DNA of 64,000 bases from Branchipolynoe longqiensis (GCA_030323885.1 CM059187.1:125038025-125102024), one strand, 5' to 3'. Counted from the first letter of the stretch, positions 53,335-63,972 are shown. Numbers and translations are program-made. The notes: generated by a model from the sequence alone, not told the origin.

Positions 53335-53944
53335 GCTGAGATTCCTTCTACGCGGTATGCGGTATGCGGCATGCGGTATGCGAATGGGAAGATTCCTTCT
53401 ATGCGGTATGCGGCATGCGGCATGCGGGACACGACTGGCTATATTTAAAAAATAAAAATAAACAAGTATACTCCATACTGCACTGTACATGGCCTAATAT
53501 GGCATTTATATATATGTACCTCTTGGTACGTCACATGGAGGTTCTTACCTTTATAATTACCAAATTATAGATAAGTATTCCTATTTTTGTGGCTCTGGTA
53601 GCATTTTTACCAACCCGAACCCCCACCACCACCACTACCATATGTTTCCCCTCAGCACCCTTGTGCGTGACCGTTCCGTAATGCTCAGTCGCCTCTCCTA
53701 GTGTTAAACTAATGGACACATCAGACTCAGGTTTCTATTCGCACCCCGCTTGCCGCATGCCGCATGCCGCACCGATCGCTACATGGACCGATCGGAAAAA
53801 CGCATTCGCATTCGCATTCGCATTCACATACCGCGTGTAAGGGTTGTAGCCCATTGACTTCAAGGCGTTTCGATTTTTTGCCGCATTCGCATTTGCATAC
53901 CACATACCGCATACCGCATACCGCGTGTAAGGAATCTCAGCTTT
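53332..53944. mobile_element. Fam-E TIR element copy 4
   Basis: Starts TAAGCTGAGATTCCTTCTAC and ends GTGTAAGGAATCTCAGCTTTA. Subterminal arrays of GCGGTAT/GCATGCG and CATACCGCATACC. Shares internal blocks with copies 2 and 3. Its left TIR abuts the end of Fam-C at the shared TTTAAGC. Confidence 0.9.
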
Positions 53945-53949
53945 AACGA

Positions 53950-54203
53950 CTTACCTATGGTTTATATTTAAAGCAAAAACATGCCAAATTAACTTCAGTT
54001 TGTGCATAGAAATGCTGGTCATAAGCTTTATTTACCCTGTTTTGAGTATAGTACTAGTAATAGTAGCATAACACATAAGAAGCAAATTACATTAAGTGTC
54101 ATTGAGTGAACTAGCATCTAAGTTTGGATATGTAGGATTAGGCCTAAGTGTATGTCTTGGTGTCCAGAATTTGATTCTTTCATCGGATTATGTAGCTTTA
54201 ATA
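53950..54203 (-). mobile_element. Degenerate Fam-C element
   Basis: ATGCCAAATTAACTTCAGTT and right end TTTCATCGGATTATGTAGCT; the middle is poorly matched. Confidence 0.55.
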
Positions 54204-54285
54204 CCACCACCACCACCACCACCACCACCACCACCACCACCACCACCAGGAGCCCCCCCCCCCCTCCCCCCCACGCGCCCTACCC
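54201..54285. repeat. ACC microsatellite and C-runs
   Basis: About fifteen ACC units followed by C-runs. Confidence 0.95.
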
Positions 54286-54371
54286 TCAGCGCCACCACGG
54301 TTAAGAAGATGCACCACAGCCTGTGGTTTGTCACCCGAGTGCTGTCCTTTGTGTATTTGTTCTCGTCGTCG

Positions 54372-54388
54372 TGGCCAGAGGGCGCACT
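54372..54388 (+). promoter_or_regulatory. CTCF-like motif
   Basis: GGCCAGAGGGCGCACTG resembles the CTCF core, in a short GC-richer segment (54286-54540) with surviving CpGs and CGTCACGTGACGTA at 54409-54422. Confidence 0.3.
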
Positions 54389-54619
54389 GTCGATCAATGA
54401 TGTCTGGCGTCACGTGACGTAGTCACGCTGATACCTGGCGTGGAAGATTTGTTAATGATGCCCGTTGAACACTTTACAGGAATCAGCGCGCGCATGTCCG
54501 TGTAGAGCATTCAGGGATGAAACATCTCCGCCATTTCGCGGTTTTCCGTTATTAAAAAAAAATAAAATAAAAAAAAGTTAAAGTTAATGCGAAGGAATTA
54601 GGATGTACATGTATATGAC

Positions 54620-54672
54620 AATTGGTTAGTTCGATTCCCGTTCTTACATGACCTTATATGTTGCTAGGACAT
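54620..54672 (+). mobile_element. SINE-1 tail fragment
   Basis: ACATGACCTTATATGTTGCT then AGGACATG is a diverged SINE-1 3' end directly abutting the minisatellite. Confidence 0.7.
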
Positions 54673-54679
54673 GTACCCA

Positions 54680-55392
54680 AAGGGGGAATGCAAGAGGGGG
54701 CACCGCAAGAGGGGGAACACAAGAGGGGGGAATGGGAGAGGAGGGAACGGAAGAGGAGGAATGGAAGAGGGGGAATGGAAGAGGAGGGAATGGAAGATGG
54801 GGAATGGGAGAGGGGAATGGAAGAGGGGGAATGGAAGAGGTGGAATGGAAGAGGAAGGAATGGAAGAGGGGAATGGGAGAGGGGGAATGGAAGAGGAGGG
54901 ATGGAAGAGGGGGAATGGAAGAGGGGGAATGGAAGAGAGGGAATGGAAGAGGACGGAATGGAAGAGATGGAATGGAAGAGAGGAGAATGGAAGGGGAGGG
55001 AATGGAAGGGGAGGGAATGGAAGAGAGGGAAGGGAAGAGGAGTGAATGGAAGAGGAGGGAATGGGAGAGAGGGAATGGGAGAGGGGGAATCGAAGAGGAA
55101 GAATGGAAGTGGGGGAATGGAAGAGGGGGGAATGGAAGAGAGTGAATGGAAGAGGAGGGAATGGAAGAGAGGGAATGGAAGAGAGGGGAATGGAAGAGGA
55201 GGGAAGGGAAGAGAGGGAAGGGAAGAGAGGGGAATGGAAGAGGGCGAATGGGAGAGGAGGGAATGGAAGAGGAGGAATGGAAGAGGGGGAATGGAAGAGG
55301 AGGGAATGGAAGAGGGGGACTGGGAGAGGGAGGAATGGAAGAGGAGGGAATGGAAGGGAGGGAATGGAAGAGAGGGAACGGAAGAGAGGGGA
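54680..55392. repeat. Purine-rich GGGAATGGAAGAGG minisatellite
   Basis: About 48 units of 14-15 bp. The plus strand is almost all A/G. Frames of 255-267 codons on both strands are repeat artefacts. Confidence 0.96.
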
Positions 55393-55397
55393 GATAC

Positions 55398-55584
55398 TTT
55401 TTTGGGGGGTTTCCGCCACGCGTCGACACACGTTGGCCGCGCGCTAATAAGACGCTACTAACACGCTGCGGTGCCGTCGAGTTTTATCCCAAAACGCCGA
55501 AAAGTTGGACGTGTCTCGACGGGTTGAAATTATTTTGCGCGCTGCCGGCGCATCGGTGAGAAGCGTCGTAATGTGACAGCACCA
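55398..55584. mobile_element. Fam-B relative J1, left end lost into the minisatellite
   Basis: Right end GCGTCGTAATGTGACAGCAC then CA, followed by TAA. Collinear in reverse with 63738-63926 (CGCGTCGACAC, TTGGCCGCGC, ACTAACACGCTG, CCGAAAAGTTGGACG). The left TIR expected from that copy is absent. Confidence 0.8.
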
Positions 55585-55655
55585 TAACACGACTGGTTGG
55601 TTCAGTGTTGAGATGCTATTTTACATTACTAGAACGTAAAACCCCAAAAATGCAA
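55585..55655 (+). mobile_element. Diverged SINE-1 tail
   Basis: GATGCTATTTTACATTACTA then GAACGTAAAACCCC. Confidence 0.45.
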
Positions 55656-55659
55656 AGTA

Positions 55660-55885
55660 ACAAGACGGGAAGGGCCGGTTGAGTTGAACGCCCGTCTTCC
55701 GTTTTGGTAGATAATGAGATTTGAACCAATGGGTTCTAAACCTGGCCAGATCAAACCAATTACTTAAAAATTGATACCTAGCCTGGGACTCAGCATTAAT
55801 AGAATCTGATAGAAAGGAGCAGTGGAATGAAGACAAATTGTCCGCCATTGACATTTCCCCTCCTTAATCAATTAATCACTAAAAA
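55660..55885 (+). mobile_element. SINE-1B copy
   Basis: Diverged head (GACGGGAAGGGCCGGTTGAG), then GAAAGGAGCAGTGGAATGAA and GCCATTGACATTTCCCCTCC, TTAATCAATTAATCAC end. Confidence 0.8.
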
Positions 55886-56162
55886 AATACAAAAGACATG
55901 AATAACGAAGCCTCTAGATATGGGTTTCAGGTCTTTCAGAAAGCATAGTACAGCTTAGGAGTGCATATTGTAGGATAAACGTAATGGTTGGTAAGAAAAA
56001 CACAACAAAAACAGCGTGATCACATTGTCAGATAAACATAGTAGGTGCTAAAAACACAAAAAAACAAAGAGCCATGCCGGTATGCTTGAAATGTCTGCCT
56101 GTCTTTGTCTGCGTGCCAGTGTTATGGGTCAATTGGCCACCTTGGCAATCGTCTTACCACCT
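55886..56162. other. No recognisable feature
   Basis: Short direct repeat of CAGATAAACATAGTAGG-like sequence near 55972 and 56029; otherwise nothing. Confidence 0.4.
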
Positions 56163-57865
56163 AATTCACACCTCCACCACCTCATCACCAACTCATACCA
56201 TCACCACCTCACTACCAGCCATACTGTTATAGCAATATGTACCATCACATCACCTACTCACACCATCACCACCTCACTACTAGCCACGCTGTTATAGCAA
56301 TATGTACCACCTCATCACCTACTCACACCATCACCACCTCACTACCAGCCACACTGTTATAGCAATATGTACCACCTCATCACCTACTCACACCATCACC
56401 ACCTCACTACCAGCCACACTGTTATAGCAATATGTACCACCTCATCACCTACTCACACCATCACCACCTCACTACCAGCCACACTGTTATAGCAATATGT
56501 ACCATCACATCACCAACTCACACCATCACCACCTCACTACCAGCCACACTGTTATAGCAATATGTACCACCTCATCACCAACTCACACCATCACCACCTC
56601 ACTACCAGCCACACTGTTATAGCAATATGTACCACCTCATCACCAACTCACACCATCACCACCTCACTACCAGCCACACTGTTATAGCAATATGTACCAC
56701 CACATCACCAACTCACACCATCACCACCTCACTACCAGCCACACTGTTATAGCAATATGTACCATCACATCACCAACTCACACCATCACCACCTCACTAC
56801 CAGCCACACTGTTATAGCAATATGTACCACCACATCACCAACTCACACCATCACCACCTCACTACCAGCCACACTGTTATAGCAATATGTACCACCTCAT
56901 CACCTACTCACACCATCACCACCTCACTACCAGCCACACTGTTATAGCAATATGTACCACCACATCACCAACTCACACCATCACCACCTCACTACCAGCC
57001 ACACTGTTATAGCAATATGTACCACCACATCACCAACTCACACCATCACCACCTCACTACCAGCCACACTGTTATAGCAATATGTACCACCACATCACCA
57101 ACTCACACCATCACCACCTCACTACCAGCCACACTGTTATAGCAATATGTACCACCTCATCACCTACTCACACCATCACCACCTCACTACCAGCCACACT
57201 GTTATAGCAATATGTACCACCACATCACCAACTCACACCATCACCACCTCACTACCAGCCACACTGTTATAGCAATATGTACCACCTCATCACCTACTCA
57301 CACCATCACCACCTCACTACCAGCCACACTGTTATAGCAATATGTACCATCACATCACCAACTCACACCATCACCACCTCACTACCAGCCACACTGTTAT
57401 AGCAATATGTACCACCTCATCACCTACTCACACCATCACCACCTCACTACCAGCCACACTGTTATAGCAATATGTACCATCACATCACCAACTCACACCA
57501 TCACCACCTCACTACCAGCCACACTGTTATAGCAATATGTACCATCACATCACCAACTCACACCATCACCACCTCACTACCAGCCACACTGTTATAGCAA
57601 TATGTACCACCTCATCACCTACTCACACCATCACCACCTCACTCCCAGCCACACTGTTATAGCAATATGTACCACCTCATCACCTACTCACACCATCACC
57701 ACCTCACTACCAGCCACGCTGTTATAGCAATATGTACCACCACATCACCAACTCATACCATCACCACCTCACTACCAGCCACACTGTTATAGCAATATGT
57801 ACCACCTCATCACCTACTCACACCATCACCACCTCACTACCAGCCACAGTGTGATAGCAATGTGC
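56163..57865 (+). repeat. 65-bp satellite, about 26 highly similar monomers
   Basis: Each monomer contains CACACCATCACCACCTCACT, ACCAGCCACACTGTTATAGC and AATATGTACC with an exact 65-bp period and almost no indels. Variation is concentrated at three positions in the CACATCACCAACT/CTCATCACCTACT segment, giving a few discrete monomer types. 65 is not a multiple of three and stop codons recur, so it is non-coding. Confidence 0.97.
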
Positions 57866-57955
57866 ACCACCACCCCTACCGCCACATCACCTCATGCCAC
57901 CACCTCCACTATCACATGCAGGCCATGTAAAATCTCTACAGCACATGACAACACC
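57866..57955. other. Transition between the 65-bp satellite and the 19-bp minisatellite
   Basis: CAC-rich, low complexity. Confidence 0.5.
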
Positions 57956-57959
57956 ACTA

Positions 57960-58800
57960 AACTACCACCAACACCACCATCACATTCAACTACAACCATC
58001 ACACTCAACCACAACCATCACACTCAACACCAACCATCACACTCAACCACAACAATCACACTCAACCACAACCATCACACTCAACCACAACCAGCACACT
58101 CAACCACAACCAGCACACTCAACCACAACCAGCACACTCAACCACCACACGCAAGACCAACCATCACACTCAACCACAGCCATCACACTCAGCCACAACC
58201 ATCACACTCAAGACCAACCATCACACTCAACCACAACCATCACACTCAACCACAACCATCACACTCAACCACAACCATCACACTCAACACCAACCATCAC
58301 ACTCAACCACAACCATCACACTCAACCACAACCATCACACTCAACCGCAACCATCACATTCAACCACAACCATCTCACTCAACCACAACCATCTCACTCA
58401 AGACCAACCATCACACTCAACCACAACCATCACACTCATCCACAACCATCACACTCAGCCACAACCATCACACTCAACCACAACCATCACACTCAACCAC
58501 AAACATCACACTCAATCACAACCATCACACTCAACCACAACCATCACACTCAACCACAACCATCACACTCAACCACAGCCATCACACTCAACACCAACCA
58601 TCACACTCACCACCAACCATCACACGCAACACCAACCATCACACTCAACACAAACCATCACACTCAGCCACAACCATCATACTCAACACAAACCATCACA
58701 CTCAGCCACAACCATCATACTCAACCACAACCATCACACTCAACCACAACCATCATACTCAACCACAACCATCACACTCAACCACTACACTATAACATAC
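57960..58800 (+). repeat. 19-bp minisatellite
   Basis: About 44 units of AACCATCACACTCAACCAC with variants (AAC(A/C)CCA, CAAGACC). 19 x 3 gives a 19-residue His/Thr/Asn pattern in every plus frame, hence frames of 332 and 371 codons that are not genes. Confidence 0.96.
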
Positions 58801-59720
58801 CACCGCGCCACTACAACCACCACTACCCAAGTCAACCACCACACTCAACCACAACCACTACCCCACTCAACCACAACCACCACTTTCAACCACCACGCCA
58901 CTCAACCCCCACCACCACAGCCAACCACAACCACCACCACCGCACTCAACCACCACGCCACTCAACCCCCACCACCACACCCAACCACAACCACCACCCA
59001 ACTCAATGACAACTATCACACTCAACCACAAGCACCACTTTCAACCATCACCACACGACAACATACCACCCCATGGCAACCACTACCCAACTCAACCACC
59101 ACCCCACTCAACCAAAACCAACACACTCAACCAACACCGTCACACTCAACTATATCCACCCCACTCAACCATAACTACCACACAAAACCACCACCACACT
59201 CAACCACCACACTCAACCAACACCACCACACATAACCACCACCACACTCAACCAACACCACCACACTCAACCACAACCACCACACTCAACACCACCACCA
59301 CACTCAACCATAACCACCACACATAACCACCACCACACTCAACCACCACCACCACCACACTCAACCAACACCACCACACATAACCACCACCACCACACTC
59401 AACCAACACCACCACACTCAACCACAACCATCACACTCAACACCACCACCACACTCAACCATAACCACCACACATAACCACCACCACACTCAACCACCAC
59501 TGCCACACTCAACCATAACCACCACACTCAACCATAACCACCACACATAACCACCACCACACTCAACCACCACCACCACCACACTCAACCAACACCACCA
59601 CACTCAACCAACACCACCACACTCAACTAACACCACCACACATAACCACCGCCACACTCAACCACCCCAACCACCACACTTAACAAACAACTACTACCAT
59701 CACACACTCAATCACTACCA
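58801..59720 (+). repeat. CACCACACTCAACCA-type low-complexity array
   Basis: Irregular continuation of the 19-bp array with CACCAC and CACACATAACCAC words. Confidence 0.92.
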
Positions 59721-60003
59721 AACTCCATAACCCCTCTCCACCAGCACGCTCCACTCTACTTACCCATCCACAACATCACAACATCACAACATCACACCAT
59801 CACAGCCTCCCACCATCAGCACACACTGTCATCACCAACATCACAACACCACCATATACCAGAATGCAACGTCACCAAACTATTAATCCAGATATTCCTT
59901 CTTCTTTGTTTAACCCCAACAATGCACATACTTCCTTCCGCGTTGTGCTCGCGTAACCGCCAATACACATTCGCCATTTAAATGTCGTCTATCAATCTAA
60001 TTA
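59721..60003. other. No recognisable feature
   Basis: CATCACAACATCACAAC simple repeat at 59768-59798, then unremarkable DNA. Confidence 0.4.
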
Positions 60004-60006
60004 AAT

Positions 60007-60347
60007 TTAAAGCTGCATCAAATTTTCAAAACCAAAACACTCACCTAGATTTGATTTTACATATCTAACTTAGATACTGGTGCACTTATTAAGCATATAT
60101 TGCCACGTAGGAGGGCACACTGAGTCAATTTTAATTAAAACCTGTTATTCCACAAGCTTATAGATGGTGTCAGAGTTTTGGAATGCTTGCCAACATTAAT
60201 TTGGCATGTTTTTGCTTCAAATATCTCTAAAGGTAGCCATGTAAAATAAAAGTTACTTCAATGTAAATTAAGGTGGATCATAAACAATGTACATAATATA
60301 TTTTTCTCAGAAAAATGACACTCAAAACCATCAGACTATGCAACTTT
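60007..60347 (+). mobile_element. Fam-C element, complete apart from a small deletion in the left TIR
   Basis: TTAAAGCTGCATCAAATTTT (missing AGTCCGATG) to CATCAGACTATGCAACTTTAA minus one base. Uninterrupted, about 340 bp; the best copy for defining family length. Confidence 0.88.
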
Positions 60348-60504
60348 AACAAAGACATATATATTACACTGGCAGACGACATGTAATTGTCATTAATCGT
60401 TCAGCGAACAGGGTTGGGGGCAGACTGGGTGTGGGAAGTGCGAAATGTGAAAGAAACCATGAAATATCGGGCGGTCACGGCGGGAGTGACGGCTGGAGTG
60501 ACGG

Positions 60505-60560
60505 CGGGGGGGGGGGGGGGCGGGGGGGGGGGGGGGGGGCGGGCGGGGGCGGCGGCGATG
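60505..60560. repeat. Long G-run
   Basis: Interrupted run of about 33 G within GGCGGGGGGC; strong quadruplex potential and likely assembly-sensitive. Confidence 0.95.
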
Positions 60561-60735
60561 GCAGCGGCGGACAGGTGGGTGTTGGAAGGGTCAGGTGTCA
60601 CCGATTGTTTTCCCACGGGTTGTGCCTTTGTCTGTGACCTGACCACCCAAGATAATCGGTGCAAAGCGCCCGGGGTGCACCCAGACCGGCGTCTCATGCG
60701 TCCCGGCATTCCTCGCAGGCTCTGATCCCGCCAAG

Positions 60736-61682
60736 GTGTGTGAGTGTGTGTGAGTGTGTGTGAGTGTGTGTGAGTGTGTGTGAGTGTGTGTGAGTGTGTG
60801 TGAGTGTGTGTGAGTGTGTGTGTGTGAGTGTGTGTGAGTGAGTGTGTGTGAGTGAGTGTGTGTGAGTGTGTGTGAGTGTGTGTGAGTGTATGTGAGTGTG
60901 TGTGATTGTGAGTGGCCGTGTGTGTGAGTGTGTGTATGAGTGTGTGTGAAGGTGGTTGTGTGAGTGGGTGTGAGTTTGTAAGTGGGTGTCAGTTAGTGTG
61001 TGGGTGGATGGGTGGATGTGTGAGTGGCTGTGTGAATGTGAGTCTGTGTAGGTGGGTGTGAGTTGGTGTGTGAGTGGATGTGTGAGTGTGTGTCAGTGTT
61101 AGTGGGTGTGAGTTAGTGTATGTGTGAGTGGATGTATGAGTGGCTGTGTGAATGTGAGTGTGTGTAAGTGGGTGTGGGTTAGTGGGTGCATGTGTGTGAG
61201 TTAGTGTGTGGAGTGTGTGACGGTGTGTGTGAGTTAGTGTTAGTGTGTGAGTGGGTGTGAGTGGGTGTAAGTGTGTATGAGTTAGTGTGTGAGTCGTGTG
61301 TGGATTCGTGAGTGGTTGTGTGAATGTGAGTGTGTAAGTGGGTGTGAGTTAGTGTGTAAGTGGGTGTGAGTGAGTCTGAGTGTGTGCACGAGCATGTGTG
61401 TACGTGGTTGAATGTGTGCGTGTGTATGAGTACATCTGTAAATGGGTATGTATATATATGCATGTGTGAAGGTGAATTTATGTGTATCTGTGTGAGTGAG
61501 TGTATGAGTGCATGTGTGAATGTGTATGTATATGTATTGTGGGTTTGTGAGTGTGTTATGTGTGTATGTGTATATGTGTGTGCATACACGGGTGTATGTG
61601 TGAATGTGTATGTGTATGTATATGTATTGTGGGTTTGTGAGTGTGTCATGTGTGTGTATGTGTAACTGTGTGCGCGTATACG
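60736..61682. repeat. GTGTGTGA-type microsatellite/minisatellite
   Basis: Nearly perfect GTGTGTGA units decaying into GTGAGTGGGTGTGAGTTAGT longer units. Cys/Val-rich and His/Thr-rich frames are artefacts. Confidence 0.95.
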
Positions 61683-61685
61683 GGC

Positions 61686-61935
61686 GTATGAGATTGATTG
61701 ATTGATTGGTGGTTGCTTTACACCGTGTTGGCAAAATAGGCCATATTCACGGCGAGAAATGTTTGTTCTTTGTTCAAACCATTGCTTTTACACATAAAAG
61801 CAGACAATCAATTATGTGCCAATAGACACTCATTAAATTAAAAAGCTCACAATCATATATTTGTGGTCAAGGGAAACAAATTCCCATAGAAAAAGAAAAG
61901 TTTGATTAATAATTGAGAGAATCTATTTAGTACGA
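61686..61935 (-). mobile_element. RNase-H LINE 3' end, 5'-truncated
   Basis: Reverse complement of 23.95-24.18 kb: TTGATTGATTGGTGGTTGCT at the left (the ATCA tail) through CAAGGGAAACAAATTCCCAT. Inserted within the GTGTGTGA array, which resumes at about 61940. Confidence 0.92.
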
Positions 61936-62062
61936 GAACATGCATGAATGTGTATGTGTATATGTATTATGTGTGAGTTTGTGAGTGTATGTGAGTGCGT
62001 GTATGCTAGTTAGTGCGAGTGTGTTAGTGTGTACGTATGAGTGTGAGTGTGTGTGTGATGGC
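61936..62062. repeat. Continuation of the GTGTGTGA array
   Basis: TGTGTATGTGTATATG and GTGAGTGTATGTGAGTGC words. Confidence 0.85.
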
Positions 62063-62406
62063 TTGATTCACTAACTGCACTAACCTCTCGCCTAACCTGT
62101 GTACTCTTCTAGTAAAACATGGTGACATAACGAGCTTCATAACGACAGAGCCACACAAGGCATCCCGTGTTGACCACACCTCGCAAATCGAGTTTTACTG
62201 AAGAGGAAGCCACCAAGTACCCTTAATGAGCTAATCGTCCAGGCAGTGTTTGGGGCACTGCATAATGAAAGGAAAAGAAAAGAAGAAAATGAAGAAAATG
62301 AAGCAACACCGCTTTGTTTGCATAATCCGCCCTCCAGCTGGGTGGGGGGGGGGGGAGAAGCTTACCTGCAATTAATCGACTATTCCATCCGAAATATTAA
62401 TATAGT
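62063..62406. other. No recognisable feature
   Basis: G-run at 62345-62354; no gene. Confidence 0.4.
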
Positions 62407-62409
62407 TAA

Positions 62410-62791
62410 TGGAGCAGTCACACTACGACGTGTATTCCGGCGTGCCGCCAACGCGCTTAAATATATTCAACGCGTCGAGAAACGTCAAACTTGACCCAAT
62501 TTCACCAGGTTCCCACGCTACGCAACACGTCGGCGCGCGTCGCCCAGCGCCGAAAGTTTTGTGCTTGCACAAAACTTTCGGCGCTGGGCGACGCGCGCCG
62601 ACGTGTTGGTTCAGATGTGCCTGTCACTCAAAGTGTACCGACGTGTACCGACGCGCCGGTAACGCGTCTGTAACGCGTCTGTAGCGCGTTTGTAACGCGT
62701 CCCGACGCTTCCCGACGTTTCGCCCAAAAACCCAACACGTTGCCACGCGTTGTCCAACGCCGGGCCAAAACGTCGTAGTGTGACTGCTCCA
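62410..62791. mobile_element. Fam-B relative with perfect 86-bp central palindrome
   Basis: Starts TGGAGCAGTCACACTACGAC and ends GTCGTAGTGTGACTGCTCCA, flanked by TAA (62407-62409, 62792-62794). 62523-62608 consists of perfect 42-bp arms around TT, centred on AAAGTTTTGTGC-TT-GCACAAAACTTT. Outer arms carry ACGCGTC(T)GTAACGCG words. 382 bp, non-coding. Confidence 0.95.
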
Positions 62792-62924
62792 TAACACACG
62801 GTTCCAGTATTCTTGCACAGTTCAAGCATTGTATTGATTAATTATAATTTGTTCACAATGATCTGTGAAAATAAATTGTGGATTTGAATTTGCTGGAAAG
62901 TCAAGCAAGAAAGAAAAATCCGCC

Positions 62925-63080
62925 GGTGTGACTGACAGTGGTGTATATTCGGTGGAGGCGAGGAGGCCGAAGGTGGCGCCACCAGTACAGTGTTGGGTCT
63001 TACAGAGAATAGCAATAATAATAATCCCCTTGCATATCATTATACTTGCATAATGCGTTATACAACACACATATATTTAT
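62925..63080 (+). mobile_element. Fam-F related module
   Basis: GCCGGTGTGACTGACA, AAGGTGGCGCCACCAGTACA, CTTACAGAGAATAGCAATAA, then the TIR TATACTTGCATAATGCGTTA and TATACAACAC, followed by a TA tract. Confidence 0.75.
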
Positions 63081-63089
63081 ATATATATA

Positions 63090-63337
63090 TGAGACTGTCT
63101 CAAAAGGTGCGAAGCAATATTGGATAAAACTGTGTCCATTGTAATGATCAACATACTATCTGCCTATGCAATTTCTCAGGATAAACTGATTTATTTTTTA
63201 CATGGTGTTTCATAATCCCAATAGAATACATATTGATTTGAAGCAAACCATTTCAGTATAACCATTTCTGTGCTGTTTTGTGTCAATTGGTACAATGGGG
63301 GAAAAAAGAGGAGTTATCACCTTTTGAGACAGGCTCA
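63090..63337. mobile_element. Fam-H TIR element H2, uninterrupted
   Basis: Starts TGAGACTGTCTCAAAAGGTG and ends CACCTTTTGAGACAGGCTCA; 248 bp inside a TA microsatellite. Serves as the empty-site reference for H1 at 25.7 kb. A third start TGAGCCTGTGTATAT lies at about 63350, probably a remnant. Confidence 0.93.
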
Positions 63338-63369
63338 TTATATATATATATGAGCCTGTGTATATAAAA

Positions 63370-63657
63370 TAAAGACGTATACTGTTATTATTGAGATATT
63401 GTCAGTGTAGTGTTGGGTGAAGGCACTCGGTAAGCCCGTGGGGATCTCGTTGTTCCACGGCGCTGCATAGAGACAATGGTACCGGTGATTAATCTGCGGA
63501 CTACAGTAACCCCCAGTCTCCCCCTGGTGGAGAATAATGTGCGTAACAGGGTGTGTGGATGAGAGAGGGAGAGAGAGAGAGAGAAAGAGCGGCTGCGTCG
63601 TAGCGTGTGCGTGTGTTACGCGTGTATGTCATGTATGCGTCTATGCAATGTTGTATG
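63370..63657. other. No recognisable gene
   Basis: GA-rich run at 63563-63588. Confidence 0.35.
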
Positions 63658-63700
63658 CTCCTCCTGATATGACCTGAAGTGTTGCCAGGATGTAACTGGA
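63658..63700 (+). mobile_element. SINE-1 tail fragment
   Basis: CTCCTGATATGACCTGAAGT then GTTGCCAGGATGTAA. Confidence 0.75.
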
Positions 63701-63737
63701 TGTATCTGAATATGTGTGTAGGCATTGCCCTATCTTA

Positions 63738-63926
63738 TGGTGCAGTAACACTACGACGCTTCTCTCTGGCGTGCCGCCAGCGCACAAAATAACTTCTACG
63801 CGTCGAGAAACGTCCAACTTTTCGGCGGTTTGGGGGAAAAGATCGGCGTCAGGGCAGCGTGTTAGTAGTGCGCGGCCAACGGGTGTCGACGCGTTGGGGG
63901 AAAAAAAAAGTTTGGTGTGACGTGCT
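63738..63926. mobile_element. Fam-B relative J2
   Basis: Starts TGGTGCAGTAACACTACGAC; right end near GTTTGGTGTGACGTGCTC. Shares CGTCGAGAAACGTCCAACTT and GTGTTAGTAGTGCGCGGCCA with J1 in opposite orientation. Confidence 0.8.
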
Positions 63927-63972
63927 CATATTACCTTAGATGTTGGTAGGACGTAAACCAAGAAAGCAACGA
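63927..63972 (+). mobile_element. SINE-1 tail fragment
   Basis: ATATTACCTTAGATGTTGGT then AGGACGTAAACCAAG directly after J2. Confidence 0.75.

Noticed and set aside
54644..55559. Frames of about 260 codons on both strands over the GGGAATGGAAGAGG array
   Set aside because: Both strands and several frames are open simultaneously, the hallmark of a simple repeat.
56163..57865. CRISPR-like array of direct repeats
   Set aside because: Monomers are contiguous without unique spacers and the context is eukaryotic satellite DNA.
57797..59326. His/Thr/Asn-rich open frames of up to 371 codons
   Set aside because: Produced by the 19-bp minisatellite read in successive frames.
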